Positions 1-6,666 of a stretch of DNA of 24,763 nucleotides are shown piece by piece (position 1 is the first letter of the stretch; every line of letters starts with the position of its first letter). A program made the translations under genes and the position numbers. Source of the stretch: SIG440 sp045648205. GTDB lineage: Bacteria > Bacillota > Clostridia > Monoglobales > Monoglobaceae. The DNA is taken from assembly GCA_045648205.1 (NCBI GenBank), contig JAZRNM010000004.1, positions 1 through 24,763 on the forward strand. Reading direction: 5' to 3'. The notes under the pieces were generated by a model. The model did not search any database. It was not told where the DNA came from and saw only the letters and a program-made list of their open reading frames with translations.

Positions 1-1
1 G

Positions 2-664
2 TACAGAATAATGTTCATATATGTGGCGGTTTCGAGGCTTGCAGCATTGAATTCAGAGGGCAAAAAACTTGCGGATGTATCAAAGAATTTTGTGACAGAG
101 GTGCGACCAGGGGACACGGGCAATCCTGTTCGTGTTGTTCAGTATTATCTGGCGGTGATTGGAGCATATGACAATTCAATTCCGCCAGTGACAATAGACG
201 GAATATTCGGAACTGCCACTGAAAATGCGGTGAAAAGCTTTCAAAAGGTAAATGGTCTACCCGAAACGGGTGTGGTTGATGAGGCAACCTGGAATGAACT
301 GAGTGATTCGTATTTGGGGATTTTGGAACGCTATCCGCCGCAGTTTCTTGCAGAGGATTATTCTCCATATCCTGGCACACCCATTGTTATTGGAAGTCAG
401 GGTGATGCGGTGAGGGCTCTCCAGACGAGGCTCAAGTTTATTGCGGGAGTTTATGAAAATGTTCCCGACCTTGAAGTTACGGGGACTTTTGATGAGCCAA
501 CTCAAAGAGCGGTTGATGCATTTCTGGAAGATCAGGGACTTCCGCCTAAGGGTTTTGTGGGGCCCGGAACATGGCAGCTTATTGAAGATACATATTTTGA
601 CCTGAAAAACGGGGACCTAAAAACTCCGGGACAGTACCCCGGATATGTTGTGAGAAATCAGTGA
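2..664 (+). CDS. Peptidoglycan-binding repeat protein, 3' part (5' end outside window)
   Basis: The frame is open to the window edge, so the ATG at 11 is probably internal. Two peptidoglycan-binding_1 repeats are visible. In each, a GDxGxxVxxxQ-like start (VRPGDTGNPVRVVQ, VIGSQGDAVRALQ) leads to an (I/V)DGIFGTATENAVKSFQ-type core and ends with a TW motif (ATWNEL, GTWQLI). The first visible residues, FIYVAVSRLAALNSEG, look like the tail that follows the TW of an earlier repeat, so the full protein probably has at least three. Such repeats bind cell-wall glycan and are common in clostridial proteins with a SpoIID-like or hydrolase N-terminus; which applies here cannot be seen. The stop overlaps the region just before the next gene, which carries the same type of repeat, so the two are likely co-transcribed. 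Confidence 0.8.
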   Translation, partial: YRIMFIYVAVSRLAALNSEGKKLADVSKNFVTEVRPGDTGNPVRVVQYYLAVIGAYDNSIPPVTIDGIFGTATENAVKSFQKVNGLPETGVVDEATWNELSDSYLGILERYPPQFLAEDYSPYPGTPIVIGSQGDAVRALQTRLKFIAGVYENVPDLEVTGTFDEPTQRAVDAFLEDQGLPPKGFVGPGTWQLIEDTYFDLKNGDLKTPGQYPGYVVRNQ

Positions 665-675
665 AGGAGGAGAAA

Positions 676-1209
676 ATGGATAACAGACTTTATTTTTCAC
701 ACAGAGATGAAAAGGCGAATATATATGAAATTCAAGCATATCTCAGATACTTGTCAAGATATATTCCTCAAATTCCGTTGGTTGTTCCCGATGGCATATA
801 TGGAGAGCAGACAAAAAATTCGGTCAGGGCTTTTCAAAGAAGATACGGACTCCCTGCCAGTGGTGAGATAGATTTTGAAACTTGGACACGGCTGGTAGAG
901 GTATATGACGAAATTGTAAGGGCGGAGAAACATCCAAAACCCGTATATGTTTACCCCGTAGATATTCCCCATTTCAAGGAGGGTGACAGATTTGAAGAGA
1001 TATATGTCCTTCAGGTGATGCTGAGGCGTCTTGCGAAAATATTCGGGAACATACATATGCCAAAAGTCACGGGAGTTTTTGATTCGGATACCAGAAAAGC
1101 GGTGGAGGATTTCGCAAGACTTTATGGCAAGGAAACCTTTGGCAGAGTTGACAGAGAGCTGTGGAATATTATTGCTGAAACTTACAGCGGATTTACTTTT
1201 AATGATTAG
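676..1209 (+). CDS. Small protein of two peptidoglycan-binding repeats
   Basis: This is a 177-aa protein made almost entirely of two peptidoglycan-binding_1-like repeats. Repeat 1 spans about residues 14-75 (VPDGIYGEQTKNSVRAFQ, then ETWTRL). Repeat 2 spans about 98-172 (VTGVFDSDTRKAVEDF, then ELWNII). The ATG at 676 is preferred over the GTG at 661 because AAGGAGGAG ends a few bases before it. I see no signal peptide or membrane segment, which is odd for a wall-binding protein; it may act inside a sporulating mother cell or be exported another way (inference). It starts 12 bases after the stop of the preceding repeat protein, so the two probably form an operon. Confidence 0.8.
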   Translation: MDNRLYFSHRDEKANIYEIQAYLRYLSRYIPQIPLVVPDGIYGEQTKNSVRAFQRRYGLPASGEIDFETWTRLVEVYDEIVRAEKHPKPVYVYPVDIPHFKEGDRFEEIYVLQVMLRRLAKIFGNIHMPKVTGVFDSDTRKAVEDFARLYGKETFGRVDRELWNIIAETYSGFTFND

Positions 1210-1238
1210 TTGACTTTTGTTTCGGTATTTGTTAAAAT
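1210..1238 (+). promoter_or_regulatory. Sigma-A-type promoter for trmB
   Basis: TTGACT (1210-1215), a 17-bp spacer and TAAAAT (1233-1238) begin right after the stop of the preceding gene. Just inside the predicted transcript lies a 12-bp hairpin, 1239-1250 pairing with 1255-1266 around a CTTT loop, with no T-run after it. It could stabilise the trmB mRNA 5' end or end transcription from upstream; the missing U-tract argues against a classic terminator. Confidence 0.6.
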
Positions 1239-1286
1239 GTTTGGGGCATCCTTTGATGCTCCAAACTGTAGTGGAGGAAAGATAAT

Positions 1287-1946
1287 ATGCGAATGAGAAG
1301 AAAAAAACATCGCGAGGAGAGACTTGAAAATTGTTCAAATCTCATTATACGTGATATATTGGAATACAAGGAAGATATAAAGGCAGTTTTTGAAGAGGAC
1401 AAGCCTTTACATATTGAAATCGGTTGTGGCAAGGGTGGCTTCATAAGCGAAACGGCAAGGCGAAATCCTGAAATAAATTATATTGCTTTCGAAAAAAATC
1501 TTGATGTTCTGGTGCTTGCTCTGGAGAAGGCACAAAGTCTAAATTTGAGCAATGTTCAGTTTGTTCCGGGGGATGCAACTGTGCTCGAACATATGGAAAC
1601 AAGGACAAAGGTGGACCGGATTTATATCAACTTTTGCGACCCGTGGCCCAAAAGCGGATATGCAAAAAGAAGACTTACTCATGAGAGATATCTCTCAATA
1701 TATAAGAGGATGATATCCGATGACGGGGAAATTCATTTCAAAACAGACAATCGGGGTTTGTTCGAATTTTCCCTGAATTCCTTTGCGGGGTTTGGACTGA
1801 AATTAAAAAACATTACCCTCGATTTGCACAACAGCAAGTTTGAAGGTAATGTTATGACCGAATATGAAAAGTTGTTTTCTGAAAAGGGACAGCCGATTTA
1901 CAGGTGTGAGGCTAGTTTTTTTGATCACAGGTCATTGGAACAATGA
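1287..1946 (+). CDS. trmB: tRNA (guanine-N7-)-methyltransferase TrmB
   Basis: TrmB uses S-adenosylmethionine to make m7G46 in the variable loop of tRNAs. The 219-aa product has the family's normal length. The SAM-binding motif I is IEIGCGKGG (residues 43-51). The diagnostic CDPWPKSGYAKRRL stretch is at 117-130, and TEYEKLF near the C-terminus matches the conserved TxYE motif. The basic N-terminus (MRMRRKKHREER) is typical. GTGGAGGAAAG sits just before the ATG at 1287. It has its own promoter and is not tightly linked to the repeat proteins upstream. Its last 35 bases overlap the 3' end of a convergent minus-strand gene. Confidence 0.95.
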   Translation: MRMRRKKHREERLENCSNLIIRDILEYKEDIKAVFEEDKPLHIEIGCGKGGFISETARRNPEINYIAFEKNLDVLVLALEKAQSLNLSNVQFVPGDATVLEHMETRTKVDRIYINFCDPWPKSGYAKRRLTHERYLSIYKRMISDDGEIHFKTDNRGLFEFSLNSFAGFGLKLKNITLDLHNSKFEGNVMTEYEKLFSEKGQPIYRCEASFFDHRSLEQ

Positions 1947-2349
1947 AAATAACAGCAAGGGTCAGAACCTGTGCTATTATGAAAGATACAAAAGCATATT
2001 CTCTATTGAGCATAGGCTCTAAAAATCTTGTGTGCTGGAAAACCCATCTGTAGATGAGACTTGCCTTTGTTATGTAGAAGTATGTTGATGCTCCTGCATA
2101 AACAATGAAAGATGTTGCAACCGGGATTATATACTCGATTGCTGCATATGTTCGTGAATAAAAGCCGGACCAGTTCTTGTAGTATAAAAACAAAAATAAG
2201 AGAAATGACGCAAGGTTGAGAATGAAACATGCTACATTCTGAATCAAGACGGTATCTCTGTAAATCATAAACGAAAAGATTGCAGAACAAAGGATTGATA
2301 TGCAAAAAGTCTTTATTGTTTCGATGATTGAGTTCGTGAGGATATACAT
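1912..2349 (-). CDS. Small integral membrane protein, unknown function
   Basis: This minus-strand gene encodes about 145 aa, mostly hydrophobic, with about four likely membrane helices (near residues 10-28, 35-57, 70-92 and 122-140 of the ATG form). I recognise no family or catalytic motif. Two starts are possible: a GTG at 2358, too close to the AAAGGGA box, and an ATG at 2349 that gives a more usable distance; I chose the ATG. It is the only minus-strand gene in the core part of the window. It overlaps the trmB 3' end by 35 bp in a tail-to-tail arrangement and is divergent from the infC operon. The consistent hydrophobicity and clean spacing suggest a real gene rather than chance. Confidence 0.6.
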   Translation of the reverse strand: MYILTNSIIETIKTFCISILCSAIFSFMIYRDTVLIQNVACFILNLASFLLFLFLYYKNWSGFYSRTYAAIEYIIPVATSFIVYAGASTYFYITKASLIYRWVFQHTRFLEPMLNREYAFVSFIIAQVLTLAVIFIVPMTCDQKN

Positions 2350-2485
2350 AAAAATCACATTCCCTTTCTATTAACTAAAGTGCCTTGCTGAATTTTTTAT
2401 AACAAAGCATTGTTAAACCTGAATTTATTTTAACATATAGATATGAAATATTCAAGTGGAATTTGAAAATTAATGAAAAAAGTGG

Positions 2486-2514
2486 TTGACAAACGAAAAT
2501 AAGTGTGATATACT
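2486..2514 (+). promoter_or_regulatory. Strong promoter of the infC-rpmI-rplT operon
   Basis: A perfect TTGACA (2486-2491), a 17-bp spacer and TATACT (2509-2514), preceded by TGA at 2506-2508, make an extended -10. This is the best promoter in the window and fits a translation-factor/ribosomal-protein operon. Transcription should begin near 2521, leaving a leader of about 130 nt. Confidence 0.85.
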
Positions 2515-2520
2515 ACCACA

Positions 2521-2616
2521 GTAAAGCAGAAGGTCCGCTTCTCTCCTTAGCTTATGGCGAAAGGGTTTTGAGTTTGTTTTTTGAGTGCGGAGTTTTATGC
2601 TTTCCGCACTTTTTTA
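2521..2616 (+). promoter_or_regulatory. infC operon leader with attenuator-like hairpin
   Basis: The leader starts with a small stem (AGAAG at 2528-2532 with CTTCT at 2538-2542). It ends with an 8-bp hairpin (AGTGCGGA 2584-2591 with TCCGCACT 2603-2610) followed by TTTTTT: an intrinsic terminator placed before the first gene of its own operon. In Firmicutes, infC-rpmI-rplT leaders are known to be controlled by L20 through premature termination (L20 leader family). That this leader belongs to that family is inferred from position and the terminator, not from a model match. Confidence 0.7.
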
Positions 2617-2653
2617 TTTTAATCAGTGCAGATTATTTTGGAGGTGTTTAGGT

Positions 2654-3169
2654 ATAGCTAAGCAAGAGTTGATGATTAACGAAGAAATCAAAGACAAAGA
2701 AGTCCGTCTCATTGGCCCTGAAGGCGAACAGCTTGGTGTTTTTTCCGGGAAAGATGCATTGGCAAAGGCTGATGAATTCAATCTTGATTTGGTCAAAATT
2801 GCTCCTCAGGCAAAACCGCCTGTGTGCAAGATTATGGACTATGGGAAATACAAGTTTGAGCTTGCCAAGAGGGAGAAGGAACAGAGAAAGAATCAAAAGG
2901 TTATTGATATCAAAGAGGTTCGTCTCAGCCCCAACATTGATGAGCATGATTTCCAGACAAAAGTTAATCAGGGAATTAAGTTTTTAAAGTCCGGAGACAA
3001 AGTTAAGGTTTCAGTTCGATTCCGTGGCCGTGAAATCACTCACAGTGCCAGCGGAAAAGAGTTGCTTCTCAGAGTGAAAGATGAGATGGCTGAATTTGGC
3101 GTTGTTGAAAAGGACATCAAACTTGAGGGAAGAAGCATGGCTATGTTTGTATCACCCAAGAAAGCATAA
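2654..3169 (+). CDS. infC: Translation initiation factor IF-3, with probable ATA start codon
   Basis: IF3 binds the 30S subunit, blocks premature 50S joining and proofreads the start codon. The N-terminal domain (INEEIKDKEVRLIGPEG), the linker (MDYGKYKFELAKREKEQRKN) and the C-terminal domain (IKEVRLSPNIDEHDF, then VRFRGREITH) are all present. Start choice: GGAGGTG at 2640-2646 is 7 nt before ATA at 2654, and translation from there gives IAKQELMINEEI, which lines up with the usual IF3 N-terminus. A GTG at 2585 lies inside the terminator hairpin and would add a non-homologous tail. The ATG at 2672 is 25 nt from the binding site. Non-AUG infC starts (AUU in E. coli) are a known device for IF3 autoregulation. 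From ATA the product is 171 aa, a normal length. Confidence 0.93.
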   Translation: MAKQELMINEEIKDKEVRLIGPEGEQLGVFSGKDALAKADEFNLDLVKIAPQAKPPVCKIMDYGKYKFELAKREKEQRKNQKVIDIKEVRLSPNIDEHDFQTKVNQGIKFLKSGDKVKVSVRFRGREITHSASGKELLLRVKDEMAEFGVVEKDIKLEGRSMAMFVSPKKA

Positions 3170-3226
3170 AACCGAGTTCTGGTTGGACAAAAGCTTTTAA
3201 AGTAATTTATGGAAGGAGAATAAAAA

Positions 3227-3424
3227 ATGCCTAAAATTAAGACACACAAAGGCTCTGCAAAACGTTTCGGCGTTACAAAGAACGGAAAAATCAAAAGAGG
3301 TAAGGCTTACAGAAGTCACATTCTTAACAAGAAGTCTACCAAGAGAAAAAGAAAGCTCAGAAAGGGCGGCTATCTTGCAACAGCAAATGCTGCTACAATC
3401 AAGAGCATGATTCCCTACAAATAA
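3227..3424 (+). CDS. rpmI: 50S ribosomal protein L35
   Basis: The 65-aa, very basic protein starts with MPKIKTHKGSAKRF and ends with TIKSMIPYK, both hallmarks of L35, and has the usual length. GGAAGGAG lies shortly before the ATG. It follows infC by 57 bp and precedes rplT, the conserved infC-rpmI-rplT order. The 91-bp gap to rplT holds two small stems (3444-3448 with 3455-3459, and GCGATTT with AAATCGC at 3468-3482). They may affect mRNA processing or L20 control but lack T-runs, so they are not clear terminators. Confidence 0.97.
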   Translation: MPKIKTHKGSAKRFGVTKNGKIKRGKAYRSHILNKKSTKRKRKLRKGGYLATANAATIKSMIPYK

Positions 3425-3515
3425 GTCGGGAAAGTTTGATTATGTTGCAAAAAAGCAACAAACCACCGCGATTTGAAATCGCAGAAATTTATCAGTATGA
3501 AAGGAGTCTTTAGAC

Positions 3516-3860
3516 ATGGCAAGAGTTAAAGGTGCTATGCACACAAGAAAAAGACGTAAAAAAATATTAAAATTAGCTAAAGGTTACAGAGGCGCAAAGA
3601 GTAAGCTTTTTAAAACTGCAAATCAGGCTGTTATGAAATCACTTACTTATGCTTATCGTGACAGAAAACAAAAGAAGAGAAACTTCAGACAGCTTTGGAT
3701 TGCTCGTATAAATGCTGCAGCACGCGCAAACGGCATAAGCTACAGCAAGTTCATGAATGGTCTCAAGAACAACGGAATTGAAATCAACAGAAAGATGCTT
3801 GCTGAAATCGCTGTTTCAGATCCTGCTGCTTTCACAAAGCTTGTTGAAAAGGTTAAATAG
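3516..3860 (+). CDS. rplT: 50S ribosomal protein L20
   Basis: The 114-aa basic protein has the canonical L20 start (MARVKGAMHTRKRRKKILK), the KGYRGAKSKLFKTANQAV block and the C-terminal RNA-binding domain (LWIARINAAARANGISYS). L20 is an early 23S rRNA-binding assembly protein. In Firmicutes it also represses its own operon at the leader. AAAGGAG precedes the ATG at good distance. It is the last gene of the infC operon and is followed at once by a strong intrinsic terminator. Confidence 0.97.
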   Translation: MARVKGAMHTRKRRKKILKLAKGYRGAKSKLFKTANQAVMKSLTYAYRDRKQKKRNFRQLWIARINAAARANGISYSKFMNGLKNNGIEINRKMLAEIAVSDPAAFTKLVEKVK

Positions 3861-3870
3861 TTTTGCTCGA

Positions 3871-3902
3871 AAAGTTATACCGTACGCGCGGTATAACTTT
3901 TT
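3871..3902 (+). terminator. Intrinsic terminator of the infC-rpmI-rplT operon
   Basis: A perfect 12-bp stem (AAAGTTATACCG 3871-3882 with CGGTATAACTTT 3889-3900) has a 6-nt TACGCG loop and a T-run on the descending arm. Confidence 0.9.
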
Positions 3903-3946
3903 CGTACATTATAATGAAGTTCTAATACATTGCTGGAGGAAATACG

Positions 3947-4678
3947 ATGAACGGAGAGCAGATTTATAATCCTGTCGAGGGCGTTAACAGAATGATTGGC
4001 GATATAGAAGGTATGTTTAGCGGGCTGGTGTATAAATTACACCCTATTTTCAGAGTGCTGAGCATTATCAATATCTACCTGGTCATTGCTGTCTTTTTGG
4101 GGTTGCTTGCCCATATGATTTTTGTGAGAAAACACACCATAAGGAATAAGCTGAACAGACCGGCAAATTATTTTGCTGCATTAATATTGTTGTTGCTCTA
4201 TGCGTTATTGACGGAAGCACCAATTTCCTTGGGGCCGGAAACCTCGTTTAATTTCGGACTTGTTGTCATGCCTTTGGCGGCAAAACTGTTTGGCCCGATT
4301 TTGACTTGTGTTTTTGGAATGCTTCAATACGGTACATCATTCGTTATGCATGCAGAAGAAACATTTAATGTTAGTGCAATTTTGGTTGCGGGAATAAGCG
4401 GTATGATTTATGGCTGGATAATATATGCAAACCCAACAAGTTATCTGCGTTGCCTGAGAGCAAAGTTATTGGTGAATGTTTTGTGTAATATTGTGCTTGT
4501 GCCTATGGTTCCGGGAAGCCTGATGACAGCCGAGCTTGCTGCTGGCATTACTCATAAAATTGTTGTCAACATTTTGCTGGCTCCAATCCAGGCACTTGCA
4601 ATTTTTGTTGCATTGTTAATTATGAGAAAGTTGAGATATACCATGAGTGAAGTTTCATGGGATTTTGCAAGAAAATGA
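3947..4678 (+). CDS. ECF transporter S component, folate (FolT)-type
   Basis: This 243-aa membrane protein is probably the substrate-binding S component of an energy-coupling-factor vitamin transporter. About six hydrophobic segments are visible (near residues 40-60, 74-92, 100-120, 135-158, 175-195 and 208-228). The region GLVVMPLAAKLFGPILTCVF resembles the 'FGPxxG' segment of folate-type S components. The R-AKLLVNVLCNIVLVP segment matches the conserved (A/V)KLLVNxxxN motif of that group. No ECF ATPase or EcfT genes are in the window, so it would share a module encoded elsewhere (group II ECF, established for FolT). CTGGAGGAAA precedes the ATG. Its stop overlaps the probable start of the next gene (ATGA). 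Substrate assignment is by resemblance only. Confidence 0.65.
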   Translation: MNGEQIYNPVEGVNRMIGDIEGMFSGLVYKLHPIFRVLSIINIYLVIAVFLGLLAHMIFVRKHTIRNKLNRPANYFAALILLLLYALLTEAPISLGPETSFNFGLVVMPLAAKLFGPILTCVFGMLQYGTSFVMHAEETFNVSAILVAGISGMIYGWIIYANPTSYLRCLRAKLLVNVLCNIVLVPMVPGSLMTAELAAGITHKIVVNILLAPIQALAIFVALLIMRKLRYTMSEVSWDFARK

Positions 4679-5466
4679 TACAGAAAATAACAGGAAAAGA
4701 TAATAAAACGCTGAAACTGATCAAGTCTTTGAGAAAAAAAAGCAACAGAAGTGAACAAAAGAAGTTTGTGGCAGAGGGCAAAAGAATCGTGAGGGAAGCA
4801 TTTGAATTTGTTCCCCAAAGCATACATTCGGTTGTTGTCAGCGAAGGCTTTTTTGAAAAAGAAGAGGAATTTATAAAATTGGCAGAAACTGTGTGCGACA
4901 AGGTTATGGTTGTTTCTGAGCAAATATTTGCTGACATATCTGACACTGACACACCACAGGGAGTTCTGGCGGTTGTGAGAATGCCGCAAGAGGAGTTCTT
5001 TGCTGATGAAAAGGCAAAGGACATAGTTATTCTGGATGAAGTTTCTGAGCCCGGAAATTTGGGAACAGTAATAAGAACGGCCGAAGCGTTTGGATTTGAC
5101 GGAATATATCTGATGAAAGGCTGTGCAGACATTTTCAGCCCGAAGACGGTGAGAGCCACGATGGGTTCTGTTTTCAGGATGAAATTCCGAACCAACTGCA
5201 CCGGTGAGGACGTTGAATTTCTCAAAAAAGAAGGCTTTTCAATTGTTTCGACAACTCCATCCGGAGAAGACTTGCTTGAAAGTTTCAGGGTACCGAAAAA
5301 GACGGCTGTGGTAATCGGCAACGAGGCACGCGGCATTTGTGATGATATTCTGGAAAATTCGGATTTTAGGGTAAAAATATCAATGGATGGTCTTGCTGAG
5401 TCCCTTAATGCTGCAGTTGCAGCGGGGATTGCTATGCACTGGATAAAAAATTGCAAGGAAGAATAA
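4675..5466 (+). CDS. TrmH/SpoU-family RNA 2'-O-methyltransferase
   Basis: This SPOUT-class enzyme transfers methyl from SAM to a ribose 2'-OH in rRNA or tRNA. All three SpoU motifs are present: motif 1 SEPGNLGTVIRTAEAFG, motif 2 VIGNEARGI, and motif 3 ISMDGLAESLNAAVAAGI. The N-terminal part (KKFVAEGKRIVREA) is the SpoU substrate-binding domain, as in RlmB-like enzymes. The ATG at 4675 overlaps the upstream stop (ATGA), suggesting translational coupling. An in-frame ATG at 4657 would add six residues, and neither has a strong binding site. The target nucleotide cannot be read from sequence; a 23S rRNA target is the usual annotation. Confidence 0.85.
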   Translation: MIQKITGKDNKTLKLIKSLRKKSNRSEQKKFVAEGKRIVREAFEFVPQSIHSVVVSEGFFEKEEEFIKLAETVCDKVMVVSEQIFADISDTDTPQGVLAVVRMPQEEFFADEKAKDIVILDEVSEPGNLGTVIRTAEAFGFDGIYLMKGCADIFSPKTVRATMGSVFRMKFRTNCTGEDVEFLKKEGFSIVSTTPSGEDLLESFRVPKKTAVVIGNEARGICDDILENSDFRVKISMDGLAESLNAAVAAGIAMHWIKNCKEE

Positions 5467-5505
5467 ATACCTTCTGTGATATCTTTGTATAGGGAATTGG
5501 GTTTT

Positions 5506-6621
5506 ATGAACATATTATATGAACTGTGGCTCCACTGTATATGCGGGTTTGAACCCGAGAAGGTTGAAAAGGCAGTGGTATTGTTTGAAAATGATAAAAA
5601 TAAATTTTCTTCTGTGGAGTCAGAGCTGAAGAGACTTAAAAAAGTGGGTTTGGAAGGGTCGTTGGCAAAACGCATATCTTCACCTGAATTGCTGGAACAA
5701 GCCCATGAGATAAATGATTACTGCAAAGAAAATCAAATAAGAATTATCAATCAGGAATCCGAAGAATATCCGCAGTTTTTGAAAAATACCAACACTCCAC
5801 CGCGAATTTTATTTGCAAAAGGTGAAAGAATGAATTTTAGTGACAAGCTGATGGTTTCGGTGGTGGGATGCAGAAAAGCGACTCCTCAAGGCCTTGGCAT
5901 CGCAAGACGTATCGGAAGAAATCTTGCCCAGAATGGGATTGTGGTTGTCAGCGGAATGGCGGAAGGTATAGATGCAGAAGCACATCGTGGCGCCATTGAA
6001 GCGGGCGGTAAGACAATAGCGGTTTTGGCAGGCAGTGTTGATGCGATTTATCCAAGATGTAATGAAAAGCTTTATTATGAGATATTGAAAAACGGAACAA
6101 TTCTTTCGGAAAGACCGCCGGGAACGGTTGTGAAAAGGTATTTTTATCAGCAGAGAAACCGCATTGTTGTGGGACTTTCTCATGGGACGGTTGTTGTTGA
6201 GGGGAAAGAACCAAGCGGAACCTCAATGACGGCAAGGCTTGCACTTGAGAACAACAGAGATGTTTTTGCGGTTCCGGGAAGTCCTATGGCATGGCAGGCA
6301 TCACTTCCAAACAAACTGTTGGCTGAAGGGGCAATGGTTGTTGACAAGGTTGAAAGACCTGCGGAGTATTACAGAGAAATAAGACCTGAGTTTTTCAGGG
6401 GAAATGAGAAAATAAAACACGAACAAAAAATAGCTAACGGACTTTCTGCGGAAGACGAAGTTATTTTGAAATATATTGAAGACAACGGGGGAATTGCAGA
6501 CAGTGAGGAGCTTGCTGAAAATTGTGGGATAGCCCCCAATGTTTTGGGCAGCAGACTCACCTTGCTTTGCATAAGAGGTGTTCTCCGTCAGCAAAGCGGA
6601 AACAGGTATATGCTTGTTTAG
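5506..6621 (+). CDS. dprA: DNA-processing protein DprA (Smf)
   Basis: DprA loads RecA on incoming single-stranded DNA during natural transformation. The Rossmann-like DNA-binding core is clear: VVGCRKATPQGLGIARRIG at about residues 119-137, VVSGMAEGIDAEAHRGA at 147-163, then GGKTIAVLAGSVDAIYP. The C-terminus (EDEVILKYIEDNGG to NRYMLV, about 320-371) is the DprA winged-helix domain. The helix-hairpin-like N-terminus has the usual form (ELWLHCICGFEPEKVEK). The ATG at 5506 is chosen over a GTG at 5476 because AGGGA lies 10 nt before it. It is followed almost at once by topA, a dprA-topA pairing common in Firmicutes. Confidence 0.93.
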   Translation: MNILYELWLHCICGFEPEKVEKAVVLFENDKNKFSSVESELKRLKKVGLEGSLAKRISSPELLEQAHEINDYCKENQIRIINQESEEYPQFLKNTNTPPRILFAKGERMNFSDKLMVSVVGCRKATPQGLGIARRIGRNLAQNGIVVVSGMAEGIDAEAHRGAIEAGGKTIAVLAGSVDAIYPRCNEKLYYEILKNGTILSERPPGTVVKRYFYQQRNRIVVGLSHGTVVVEGKEPSGTSMTARLALENNRDVFAVPGSPMAWQASLPNKLLAEGAMVVDKVERPAEYYREIRPEFFRGNEKIKHEQKIANGLSAEDEVILKYIEDNGGIADSEELAENCGIAPNVLGSRLTLLCIRGVLRQQSGNRYMLV

Positions 6622-6666
6622 TTGGAAATGAAGTTAAAATCAATCATGAAATTAGCGGAGGGAAAA

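Noticed and set aside
2585..2653. GTG start extending IF3 by 23 residues
   Set aside because: The codons lie inside the terminator hairpin, no ribosome binding site precedes them, and the added residues do not resemble IF3.
4620..5675. 351-codon open frame on the minus strand
   Set aside because: It runs antisense to the SpoU methyltransferase gene, whose three family motifs are intact. The translated frame is Ser/Thr/Phe-rich with no domain.
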